Source: Pleurocapsa sp. MO_226.B13 (GTDB lineage Bacteria; Cyanobacteriota; Cyanobacteriia; Cyanobacteriales; Xenococcaceae). Taken from it: 11,002 nucleotides of DNA. The notes under the pieces were generated by a model. It had not been told where the DNA came from, searched no databases, and was given only the letters and a program-made list of their open reading frames with translations. Both the position numbers and the translations under genes were made by a program. The DNA lies in the NCBI GenBank assembly GCA_030064795.1, contig JASJEI010000075.1:1-11002 (forward strand), written 5' to 3'. Shown piece by piece: positions 1 to 4,623 of this stretch (its first letter is position 1; each line of letters opens with the position of its first letter).

Positions 1-5
1 TGTAG

Positions 6-575
6 TCATAAAATGCTATCTACGCTAAACTTAGCCAAATTATAGCATATTTGTCCATATATGTACATATTACTGACTTTGTTGTACAGCTTTAGCCATA
101 TTTTCGAGCAAGATTTTATTCTTTTTGCTACTGATGAACCAATTCGACTTGCAAACCTTCCCTGTCTGATTCCGTTATTCTCAAAGAATTTGAATAATTT
201 TCCTTCTAACCCTTTGTCGATCCCCCCCGTATACTGCCTTGCCAGTTCGTTACCGATTCCCTCTTGAAAACCAGTAATAGCATTGTCAAACAGCCCACGA
301 GTAGCAGATTTTGATACCGATAAAGATTTTTCTAGCTGCTGTGTAAAGCGATCGCCCCAGTCGGATAACTCTTGTGAAATGCTGCTGACTATTTTTAACT
401 GAGGAGGATTGTTATTCGATCGAGTATCAATATTACTTAATTTGGCGGTTTCTCTGACTGCCTTTTTATTTTGTTGTAGCGATCGCTCCAGACTATTTTT
501 AAAATTATCCAGGCTGACTTGAGCTTCCCTGACTCCAGCAACTTCAAATTTAATACCTAACGTCTTTGTAGCCAT
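6..575 (-). CDS. Tape-measure-like tail protein, N-terminal part, probably frameshifted at its end
   Basis: The 189-codon frame begins MATKTLGIKFEVAGV and continues with a charged, Gln/Lys-rich, coiled-coil-like stretch (about residues 15-50). It then has a middle part rich in Gly, Phe and Asn (about 90-150). This style of start and the place after the tail assembly chaperone suggest a tape measure protein, which sets tail length, but such proteins are normally many hundreds of residues long. The last 35 residues (Cys, Tyr, Ile-rich) look unlike the rest. If the reading frame moves by -1 at the A-run at 114-117, the protein instead ends with ILLENMAKAVQQSQ at a stop at 70-72, giving 168 residues and a more natural terminus. 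An upstream AGGA lies about 14 nt before the ATG. It could equally be a short stand-alone tail protein. The tape measure assignment is inference. Confidence 0.5.
   Translation of the reverse strand: MATKTLGIKFEVAGVREAQVSLDNFKNSLERSLQQNKKAVRETAKLSNIDTRSNNNPPQLKIVSSISQELSDWGDRFTQQLEKSLSVSKSATRGLFDNAITGFQEGIGNELARQYTGGIDKGLEGKLFKFFENNGIRQGRFASRIGSSVAKRIKSCSKIWLKLYNKVSNMYIYGQICYNLAKFSVDSIL
39..67 (-). promoter_or_regulatory. Strong sigma70-type promoter reading leftward
   Basis: On the minus strand there is a perfect TATAAT (44 down to 39) preceded by TGC, an extended -10, with a 17 nt spacer to TGTACA (67 down to 62; 4 of 6 match to TTGACA). Transcription would start near position 32 and leave the window. 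An ATG at 9-7 (ATG ACT ACA) could start the next gene. The promoter lies over the AT-rich tail of the preceding open frame, which suggests that the real end of that gene lies upstream of the promoter. Confidence 0.6.
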
Positions 576-588
576 AAAAAAAGCATCC

Positions 589-603
589 TATCTGTTACAG
601 ATA
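589..603. promoter_or_regulatory. Perfect palindrome TATCTGT-T-ACAGATA, possible operator
   Basis: Two 7 bp arms with a single central base sit in the 57 bp gap between the small-gene operon (stop at 632) and the tape-measure-like start (575). It is the only notable structure in that gap besides a weak hairpin. It could be an operator for a dimeric repressor or a short mRNA hairpin just upstream of the ribosome binding site. Confidence 0.4.
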
Positions 604-624
604 TAATGCCCAGGAAATATAGCA

Positions 625-638
625 AGACTGGCTAGTCT
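625..638 (-). terminator. Weak hairpin at the end of the small-gene operon
   Basis: AGACT (625-629) pairs with AGTCT (634-638) around a 4 nt loop that includes the stop codon of the 78-residue gene. On the minus strand the hairpin is followed by TGCTATATTT, which has only a short T-run. The stem is only 5 bp, so this is at best a weak terminator or pause site. Confidence 0.2.
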
Positions 639-868
639 AACTTTTGATTTCGCCTAAATTCATCAATGCTCATCTTTTCGGCTACATTATGATTACGCCA
701 GTTAAGAGCAATAGCCATTTCAATCAAGTCTGAGTAGTGGTCTACAAAGCCATCAATGTCCTGACCATCGGACATAATCGACTTTTTGATTGTTCTAAGA
801 TAATCATTGACCAACAGGCAATGGTGCATAATTTTCTCTGCTTGACTTTGATCGGGTAGCTCGTTCAT
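632..868 (-). CDS. Small hypothetical protein (78 aa), phage cargo
   Basis: I do not recognise this protein. It is acidic and predicted to be mostly helical, with MNELPDQSQAEKIM at the start and a His-rich spot (MHHC) followed by a long amphipathic stretch. It has no membrane segment or signal peptide. The ATG at 868 is preferred because it forms an ATGA stop/start overlap with the upstream gene and has AAGG about 8 nt upstream. An in-frame ATG at 886 would add six residues and enlarge the overlap. It is the third gene of the operon that begins with the antirepressor-like gene, so it is probably expressed with it. Its place suggests an accessory (moron) gene, but nothing in the sequence shows a function. 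Confidence 0.6.
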   Translation of the reverse strand: MNELPDQSQAEKIMHHCLLVNDYLRTIKKSIMSDGQDIDGFVDHYSDLIEMAIALNWRNHNVAEKMSIDEFRRNQKLD

Positions 869-1143
869 CTTGACCACCTTAGCCATGCTAGCTGGATCTG
901 GGTTAAAGCGATCGCTTTATCGTGGCAGTATGCTTTTTCTCCGCTAATACTAGACATCCAATACCAGCCATCACCCCAAGGATCTCGATAGTATTGTCCG
1001 ATTTCCATGTCTCCAGCATGGAGATAATAGTAAGTTATGCTCTCGCTATAGTTATGCTGGCTGCTGATTTCTAGATGGATCGATTGAGATGAGCGGAAAA
1101 TACGGTCGCGTTCTTGTTCAAATTTGATTGCGTCAAATGTCAT
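865..1143 (-). CDS. Hypothetical protein (92 aa) with a GDGWYWM core
   Basis: The protein has an N-terminal charged helix (about residues 5-17) and then a compact aromatic region with YYLHAGDMEIGQYYRDPWGD leading into GWYWMSS and a G-KAYC segment (about residues 40-73). It ends in a Leu/Trp-rich helix. No catalytic motif or domain is recognised with certainty. The start has an excellent Shine-Dalgarno sequence: GGGAGG lies 8 nt before the ATG, inside the last codons of the upstream gene, and the gap to that gene's stop is only 2 nt. The next gene overlaps its stop by ATGA. The three genes therefore form a tight operon behind one promoter. Aromatic, water-soluble proteins of this kind occur among phage accessory genes, but I infer no role. 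Confidence 0.65.
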   Translation of the reverse strand: MTFDAIKFEQERDRIFRSSQSIHLEISSQHNYSESITYYYLHAGDMEIGQYYRDPWGDGWYWMSSISGEKAYCHDKAIALTQIQLAWLRWSR

Positions 1144-1145
1144 GA

Positions 1146-1958
1146 TTACTTCCTCCCTTCGGTCGTGCGTGGAACGCTAGCGCGTGGAAACCTCGCCGTT
1201 TGCGCACGCTCAATCTTTTTAATCATCAATCTCTTGCCAGCCTCATCAATAGCTTGCTGTGGCTCAATTCCTTGTAGCTCAATAAGCTTCATCGCCAAAT
1301 CCTCAACTCCGCGCACGATGAATAACTCTTCTACAGTCATGGCTGCGCGAACGTCTTCGCATTTCCAGTCTTCCTTTAGCTGTTTGGCACTACGACCAAA
1401 TACCAGCCTATAAGTGCGATCGGTACAATTGTTGTAGATAAATTTTTTGTAATTATCTGAAAGTTCTTCGCTATAGGCTTTTACATAGTCTTTGACTACG
1501 TTAGTCATATTGCGACGAGCTACTTTTCCCTGTACCCTGGCTTTCTGTTTCTCCTGATACTCTAAGAGCGATCGCTTATTATCAAATGCAATATCAAATG
1601 CTTGTTCGATAGTGGTAGTGACAGAAGCATCTTGAATGGCAATAGCTAGCTCCCTGGCTTTCTCGTATGCTTTGTCATTACTTCTGGCGATCGCATTTAC
1701 CAATCTGCCAAAATCTTCTAACGGGATAATGTTTACTTTCTTTGGGTGAATCTCAGAGGCGGAGCGGTCGAATTGGAAACCATTGCCTATTAAGCGTTTG
1801 ATGCTTCTTGATGCTTGCCTCTGGTCGAATTGGAAAATATCGGCAACTTGCGAAACAGCGATCGCATAATTTCCATCAGGTAACTGTAAACCTGGAAACT
1901 CAAAGCCAGCATAAGTAACCGTAGCAACTACGGCTTTCTTCGGCTTGTTTTGTGTCAT
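1146..1958 (-). CDS. Phage DNA-binding regulator, antirepressor-like (270 aa)
   Basis: The N-terminal part (about residues 15-80) reads GFEFPGLQLPDGNYAIAVSQ and then a helix-turn-helix-like segment, VADIFQFDQRQASRSIKRLI, as in phage regulatory proteins of the BRO/KilA/antirepressor type seen in cyanobacteria. Residues about 80-120 (PLEDFGRLVNAIARSNDKAY) have the residue pattern usual after such domains. A basic C-terminal half follows, with TYRLVFGRSAKQLKEDW (182-198) and a TVEELFIVRGVEDLAMKLIE helix (208-227). The last 15 residues (RFPRASVPRTTEGRK) are encoded by a repeat-like stretch and may be a recent extension. The gene has its own promoter, a structured leader of about 80 nt and no clear Shine-Dalgarno sequence. 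It is divergent from an Arc-like repressor, as ant relates to its small repressors in P22 immI. Family assignment is moderate, and the antirepressor role is inference from context. Confidence 0.55.
   Translation of the reverse strand: MTQNKPKKAVVATVTYAGFEFPGLQLPDGNYAIAVSQVADIFQFDQRQASRSIKRLIGNGFQFDRSASEIHPKKVNIIPLEDFGRLVNAIARSNDKAYEKARELAIAIQDASVTTTIEQAFDIAFDNKRSLLEYQEKQKARVQGKVARRNMTNVVKDYVKAYSEELSDNYKKFIYNNCTDRTYRLVFGRSAKQLKEDWKCEDVRAAMTVEELFIVRGVEDLAMKLIELQGIEPQQAIDEAGKRLMIKKIERAQTARFPRASVPRTTEGRK
1153..1210. repeat. Repeat-like GC-rich segment inside the 3' end of the regulator gene
   Basis: The segment is richer in GC than its surroundings. It contains GCGTGGAA twice (1167-1174 and 1182-1189) around the palindrome CGCTAGCG (1175-1182), followed by AAACCTCGCCGTTTGCGCAC. 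It resembles short interspersed repeats of cyanobacteria that are sometimes read through by genes. Here it encodes the Arg/Pro/Thr-rich C-terminus of the 270-residue protein and supplies the GGGAGG ribosome binding site of the next gene. Confidence 0.4.
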
Positions 1959-1969
1959 TATAAGTAATA

Positions 1970-1985
1970 CCCAAGATTTCTTGGG
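1970..1985. promoter_or_regulatory. Palindrome CCCAAGA-TT-TCTTGGG upstream of the regulator start
   Basis: Perfect 7 bp arms with a 2 bp centre lie 11 bp before the ATG of the antirepressor-like gene, inside its predicted leader. It could be a DNA operator or an mRNA hairpin that occupies the ribosome binding region, where no Shine-Dalgarno sequence is visible. Confidence 0.45.
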
Positions 1986-1996
1986 CAGCTAAATTT

Positions 1997-2040
1997 TCAA
2001 AAGCGATCGCTAGCCGTCCAAAGTTCGCGGTCGCTTTTGA
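1997..2040 (-). promoter_or_regulatory. Long stem-loop at the predicted 5' end of the regulator mRNA
   Basis: TCAAAAGCGATCGC (1997-2010) pairs with GCGGTCGCTTTTGA (2027-2040) over 14 positions, with one mismatch that becomes a G-U or A-C pair depending on the strand. The loop is 16 nt. A HIP1 octamer forms part of one arm. The predicted transcription start (about 2038-2040) lies at the outer edge of this stem, so the mRNA would begin directly with a hairpin. No T-run follows on either strand, which argues against a simple intrinsic terminator. Confidence 0.5.
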
Positions 2041-2045
2041 GTGTC

Positions 2046-2075
2046 ATTATAGTATGCACTATTCATAAAAGTACA
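2046..2075 (-). promoter_or_regulatory. Promoter of the antirepressor-like operon
   Basis: On the minus strand there is a perfect TATAAT (2051 down to 2046), an 18 nt spacer and TGTACT (2075 down to 2070) as a weak -35. It reads toward the 270-residue gene, with about 80 nt of leader. The ATAGT-ATGC-ACTAT palindrome overlaps the -10 and spacer, which would suit repression by a protein bound there. Confidence 0.5.
2049..2062. promoter_or_regulatory. Operator-like palindrome ATAGT-ATGC-ACTAT
   Basis: Perfect 5 bp arms around a 4 bp centre overlap the minus-strand -10 element. The left half contains the first of the repeated AGTATG boxes. It is a likely binding site for one of the two small repressors encoded alongside. 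Which one binds cannot be told from the sequence. Confidence 0.5.
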
Positions 2076-2161
2076 GCACTAGTATGCAAACGTATATAGT
2101 GTGACGACAAAGTATGTATTGTGTATAATGATGGTAACGAGTGCGCAACGCTAGTATGGCA
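2050..2161. repeat. AGTATG boxes in the same orientation, three at exact 30 bp spacing
   Basis: The boxes are TAGTATGCA (2050-2058), TAGTATGCA (2080-2088), AAGTATGTA (2110-2118) and TAGTATGGCA (2152-2161). The first three start exactly 30 bp apart, about three helical turns, so they would face the same side of the DNA. The fourth, 42 bp on, includes the start codon of the ribbon-helix-helix gene. The boxes overlap the minus-strand -10, lie between the -35 and -10 of the plus-strand promoter, and cover a translation start, as expected for cooperative operators that control both directions. Confidence 0.55.
2101..2129 (+). promoter_or_regulatory. Promoter for the two small repressor genes
   Basis: GTGACG (2101-2106; 4 of 6 match to TTGACA) is followed by a 17 nt spacer and a perfect TATAAT (2124-2129). 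Transcription would start near 2136, about 20 nt before the ATG at 2156. A repeated box (2110-2118) lies inside the spacer, which suggests autoregulation. Confidence 0.6.
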
Positions 2162-2314
2162 ACGAACAAATCTAGAGTTTCCTTTGTAATACCAGAGGAA
2201 ACTAAGAAAGAATTAGAAAAAATAGCAAAGTTAGAAGGTCGCTCAGTTTCTAACTATGTCTTGTATGTTGTGCAAAAAGCGATCGCTCAAACTAAAGAAA
2301 AAGATAATAATTAA
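2156..2314 (+). CDS. Arc-like ribbon-helix-helix DNA-binding protein (52 aa)
   Basis: The layout is that of Arc/CopG-type repressors. A short beta strand (SRVSFVIP, residues 6-13) would insert into the major groove as a dimer sheet. Helix A follows (about 14-28), then the turn GRSVSNYV and helix B (about 30-45). P22 Arc has 53 residues and the matching turn GRSVNSEI, so length and motif fit closely. The protein ends in a charged tail. The gene runs against the surrounding late genes and starts about 20 nt behind a good promoter. Its start codon lies inside a copy of the repeated operator box, and no good Shine-Dalgarno sequence is visible. It is followed after 52 bp by an XRE-type gene. I infer that it represses its own promoter and the divergent antirepressor-like operon. 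Confidence 0.75.
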   Translation: MATNKSRVSFVIPEETKKELEKIAKLEGRSVSNYVLYVVQKAIAQTKEKDNN

Positions 2315-2316
2315 CA

Positions 2317-2332
2317 GAAGCAAAATTGCTTC
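2317..2332 (+). promoter_or_regulatory. Hairpin GAAGCAA-AA-TTGCTTC between the two repressor genes
   Basis: The perfect 7 bp arms begin 2 nt after the stop of the 52-residue gene and are followed by AATTTG rather than a T-run. It may attenuate read-through into the XRE gene, protect the 3' end of the upstream mRNA, or act as an operator. Confidence 0.35.
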
Positions 2333-2366
2333 AATTTGATCTGATCCGTATATTGCACGCATCAGC

Positions 2367-2588
2367 ATGGCAATAGAAGTAAGGCTTAAAGAGGTTAGAA
2401 AAAAAAGAGGGTTAACTCAATTACAGTTAGCCTACAAACTTGGTATGACCCCACAAAATGTTCAGAAGATAGAAAATGATGTATCCAAAACTATCTCGAA
2501 GGACACATTAGATAAGCTATGCAGAATACTTGATTGCACTCCAGGAGATATATTTGTCTACTTGCCCGATAAAGCGATCGCCAATTAA
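2367..2588 (+). CDS. Small XRE/Cro-CI family transcriptional regulator (73 aa)
   Basis: This is almost entirely one helix-turn-helix domain. Residues 16-37 read LTQLQLAYKLGMTPQ then NVQKIEN, which is the classic XRE recognition motif. It is followed by helices around residues 44-56 (SKDTLDKLCRILDC) and the closing TPGDIF typical of Cro/C1-type single-domain regulators. There is no protease-sensitive or dimerisation domain, so it is not a full CI/LexA-like repressor. The gene has no clear Shine-Dalgarno sequence and probably shares the promoter of the ribbon-helix-helix gene. Its stop (2586-2588) overlaps the stop of the convergent chaperone gene (2585-2587). Late transcription from the right would therefore run through it in antisense. 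It may act like Mnt or Cro in a small regulatory switch. Confidence 0.8.
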   Translation: MAIEVRLKEVRKKRGLTQLQLAYKLGMTPQNVQKIENDVSKTISKDTLDKLCRILDCTPGDIFVYLPDKAIAN

Positions 2589-2782
2589 TTCAATAATTTA
2601 TCTACTGCTTTACCGATCGCCTTAGAGTCCCCCTGAGACGCGATCGCCAGATCGGCAATCAAACTCGCCCGTCGTTCCCGCTCCAATTCCATGGCGTATT
2701 TAGAAAAAAATCTAATTTGAGCCAACGTGTAATCGGCTATTTCGCTCATTGAGTGTCCTGCTTGGATGAGTCTAGCGATGAT
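2585..2782 (-). CDS. Tail assembly chaperone, T extension read after a -1 frameshift
   Basis: In the frame -1 relative to the upstream chaperone gene there is a 65-codon extension starting IIARLIQAGHSMSEIADYTL and ending KAVDKLLN. The helical block with a Gly-His-Ser turn and Gln/Phe-rich helix looks like a conserved unit. It begins upstream of the only good internal ATG (2749), which favours frameshifting over separate initiation. The alternative is a 54-residue protein starting at ATG 2749, which overlaps the upstream stop as ATGA and has AGGA 7 nt before it. In lambda, a small fraction of ribosomes make gpGT by a -1 shift, and the G:GT ratio is needed for tail assembly around the tape measure. 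The combined product here would have about 257 residues. Confidence 0.6.
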   Translation of the reverse strand: MIARLIQAGHSMSEIADYTLAQIRFFSKYAMELERERRASLIADLAIASQGDSKAIGKAVDKLLN

Positions 2783-3357
2783 TTTTCCCCAGCCTTCGGT
2801 TGTGGCTTCTGCCCTGGTTCGTTTCGATCTAGCATTTCTTTGAGATTCATTGCCGTCATGTTCTGGCCGAAAAAATCCATATTTAAGCCCACAGTCGAAC
2901 CCAACAGCACCAAACATTCACCCCAAGTCAGATCGTCGAGTTCGGGGTCAATTGGCGATCGCTCCGTCCCGCTATCGGTAGTAATAACTTGAGTCGCTTT
3001 ATAGATCGACATCTCTACAATCGATTTAATATCTTCCCCAATCCCTTCACCACCCCCAGCTAAAATCGCCTTGGCAATCTCCATACCCTCATTAAAGCCA
3101 GCATCTAACTCTGCTAAAGCCAGATTACGAGTAACCTCATCTTCGTATCTATCTAAAATGGCTTTCCTTTGAGCAATATAGTTATCCCGCACGGAATTAA
3201 ACTGGTCAAAATACTTATTAATAATCGCGATCGCCGTGGCAAAATGACGCTGTTTAAATGGTCTGAGGACAATTTCAATTTTTTCGTCCTCTGCTACCTC
3301 CAAATAAATCTTTTTAGTAGGTATAGAGATTTGGGTTAATTCGTCGTTTTTAGTCAT
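2746..3357 (-). CDS. Tail assembly chaperone, G-like (203 aa)
   Basis: The protein is acidic and mostly helical. It has a beta-rich start (ISIPTKKIYLEVAEDEKIEI, about residues 10-29) followed by LRPFKQRHFATAIAIINKYF and a long helical middle, and ends in a Pro/Lys/Ser linker (QKPQPKAGEKSS) like that before frameshift sites in gpG-type chaperones. It lies after the tail tube and DUF6441-like genes, where lambda-like phages keep this gene. Its ATGA start overlaps the upstream stop. Residues 145-165 (WGECLVLLGSTVGLNMDFFG) are conserved in style with tail chaperones. It would bind the tape measure and recruit tube subunits. Function rests mainly on gene order and the overlapping -1 frame. Confidence 0.6.
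   Translation of the reverse strand: MTKNDELTQISIPTKKIYLEVAEDEKIEIVLRPFKQRHFATAIAIINKYFDQFNSVRDNYIAQRKAILDRYEDEVTRNLALAELDAGFNEGMEIAKAILAGGGEGIGEDIKSIVEMSIYKATQVITTDSGTERSPIDPELDDLTWGECLVLLGSTVGLNMDFFGQNMTAMNLKEMLDRNEPGQKPQPKAGEKSSLDSSKQDTQ
2781..2790 (-). other. Candidate -1 ribosomal frameshift site GGGGAAAAAT
   Basis: In the zero frame the codons are GGG GAA AAA TCA. A -1 slip at AAA re-pairs perfectly and continues with ATC ATC GCT. It is not the textbook heptamer with matching codon register (lambda uses G GGA AAG), but the G-run plus A-run is similar. A GAAGG lies about 6 nt upstream and could act as a Shine-Dalgarno stimulator. CTCAT and ATGAG, about 10 nt downstream, can form a 5 bp stem. 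Confidence 0.45.
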
Positions 3358-3863
3358 AATTGATTGGCTACTTTTTCTAAAATTTCTTCCGCCTTCTCGT
3401 AAAACTCAATCCTTTGTTTCGTCTGTACCTGTTGTTGAATCTTGTAAATTGGAACAACACCGCCCCTAGAGCGAAACAACAAAACATGACCATCGCCCAC
3501 AGGAACAAAAGATAAACGCGAACCGTAACGTCTGCGTAAAGTATCCCAGTTAAACCCTCGACCAATTTGTTTAAATCCCAGTCTTGCGCCGTCTGGGAGC
3601 AAGATCCAAAGATTTGGGTTGCCAGATATCTTTGTAGGCTGAGCGTGAGTTGTAAGCAGGGGAGACAGACGAACGTAGGTAGCAGCATCAAACTCATAGA
3701 TTTTGATTCCCTTACTAAAAGCAGCACTAGGGTTATTAAAATTACGCCTTATCTGACGTTCGACATCAGCTTTTAATTCTTCAGCAGCAGCCAGGGCGAT
3801 CGCCTGACTTTCTACTGCGATCGCTTTTATTTCATCGTCAAAGAATTGGTCAATCTTACTCAA
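3354..3863 (-). CDS. DUF6441-like tail or neck protein (169 aa)
   Basis: The N-terminal third is a helix rich in Ala and Glu (about residues 5-45, AIALAAAEELKADVERQIRR), and the rest is mixed. Residues about 90-150 carry LPDGARLGFK, NWDTLRRRYGSRLSFVPVGD, LLFRSRGG and VPIYKIQQQVQTKQRI. This succession of a basic RRRYG-type segment, a short FVPV strand and VPI followed by a Gln/Arg helix matches my memory of the DUF6441 phage family. Members lie between the tail terminator/tube genes and the chaperone, as here. The start overlaps the tail tube gene by 8 nt and the stop overlaps the chaperone start as ATGA, so all three are translationally coupled. The molecular role is not established, and a minor tail component is likely. 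Confidence 0.55.
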   Translation of the reverse strand: MSKIDQFFDDEIKAIAVESQAIALAAAEELKADVERQIRRNFNNPSAAFSKGIKIYEFDAATYVRLSPLLTTHAQPTKISGNPNLWILLPDGARLGFKQIGRGFNWDTLRRRYGSRLSFVPVGDGHVLLFRSRGGVVPIYKIQQQVQTKQRIEFYEKAEEILEKVANQL

Positions 3864-4623
3864 CCACGCGAATCCTCATAAACCCGCCATAGAGATCGTC
3901 TTCAGCATTGCAAGCGTCATAAAGAACGTCGCCATTAAGTTCGTATTCGGCATACTCATCGTTAATCGCTTCTAAGGAACTAGGATCGAAACGTGTTTTA
4001 TACATCTCAATTACCACAGGCTTATCATCACTAGCGCGATTAAGACCATCAAAGCGCAGATAAAAAGATTCGTTTGATGCAGTAAAAGCAGTAGTAATTC
4101 GTTCGGGTTTGGCATCGTAGTTTGCCTCCAAATCTTGACCGTCAGTAATCGTCGAGCCAGTAGCGGGAAAGCTAATCATGCCAGTAGGGGAAATTAAATA
4201 GTCCGTCCCCAAAACATAAGTAGTAGCCCCCCCGACATCGGTTAAAGAGGTGAAAGTATCGGGGATTTGAGCCGTCGGGACTTCTCTACCTAACTTAGCT
4301 TTAATTGGTTCGGCGGTAATGGTTGCTGCTGCTACATCGGTAGTCGAGCCGTAAAGATATCTTTCTAAAGCTTCTTGAATAATCTCATCAAAAGTAGATT
4401 CAATCATCACTTCTTGAGTTTTTTCAAAGCGATTATCAACCGCATTCTTACCCGTTTGGGATTCGTTGTGTTTGACTACTTCAACTTCGGCTTGGGTCAT
4501 CAATTTTGAGCAATTCCCCAAAAAAGCAAAGCCATCGTCATTGGGTCTACCCAAACTGGTACGTCGAGCAATACTTACCCTGCCTTGTCCGCTATATAGT
4601 TCGGTTCTAGTTTCTAGTGCCAT
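3856..4623 (-). CDS. Major tail tube protein (255 aa)
   Basis: The start MALETRTELYSGQGRVSIAR (residues 1-20), then GFAFLGNCSKL (31-41), an alternating beta stretch and KHNESQTGKN (51-60) match the N-terminus of siphovirus tail tube proteins (gpV-like fold). In those the corresponding text is a G-G-RV strand, an F-LGN strand and a H-ES-G loop. The C-terminal part (about 175-255) has FYLRFDGLN, VVIEMYKTRF and a final beta strand, LYGGFMRIRVVE. The middle insertion around 105-165 (TYVLGTDYLISPTGMISFPA) is beta-rich and may be a surface domain. The start codon follows the upstream stop without a gap. Hexameric rings of this protein would stack to form the tail tube. Confidence 0.75.
   Translation of the reverse strand: MALETRTELYSGQGRVSIARRTSLGRPNDDGFAFLGNCSKLMTQAEVEVVKHNESQTGKNAVDNRFEKTQEVMIESTFDEIIQEALERYLYGSTTDVAAATITAEPIKAKLGREVPTAQIPDTFTSLTDVGGATTYVLGTDYLISPTGMISFPATGSTITDGQDLEANYDAKPERITTAFTASNESFYLRFDGLNRASDDKPVVIEMYKTRFDPSSLEAINDEYAEYELNGDVLYDACNAEDDLYGGFMRIRVVE

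Noticed and set aside
1114..1413. A 99-codon plus-strand open frame opposite the regulator gene
   Set aside because: It is antisense to a gene with good operon signals, and its translation is Ser/Cys-rich without domain character. Similar plus-strand frames at 2753-2992, 5719-6036 and 8263-8472 were rejected for the same reason.
1952..1967. TATAAT-like sequence overlapping the start codon of the regulator gene as its promoter
   Set aside because: Transcription would start inside the coding region. The -10/-35 pair at 2046-2075 is better placed.
1997..2040. The long stem-loop as an intrinsic terminator
   Set aside because: Neither strand has a T-run after the stem, and it sits at the predicted 5' end of a transcript rather than after a gene.
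1997..2047. A 16-codon minus-strand reading frame (MTLKSDRELWTASDRF) upstream of the antirepressor-like gene
   Set aside because: Its ATG lies inside the predicted -10 element, so it would not be transcribed from that promoter, and the sequence is explained by the leader stem-loop. The GTGTCATTATA shared between 1952-1962 and 2041-2051 is noted but may be chance.
2050..2120. Regularly spaced repeats as a CRISPR array
   Set aside because: The boxes are only about 8 bp and the sequences between them are about 22 bp within a promoter region. There are no long conserved repeats and no cas genes.
590..2590. The island as an insertion sequence or transposon
   Set aside because: I see no transposase, no matching terminal inverted repeats and no flanking direct repeat at its edges. 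The genes look regulatory, like a phage immunity cassette.
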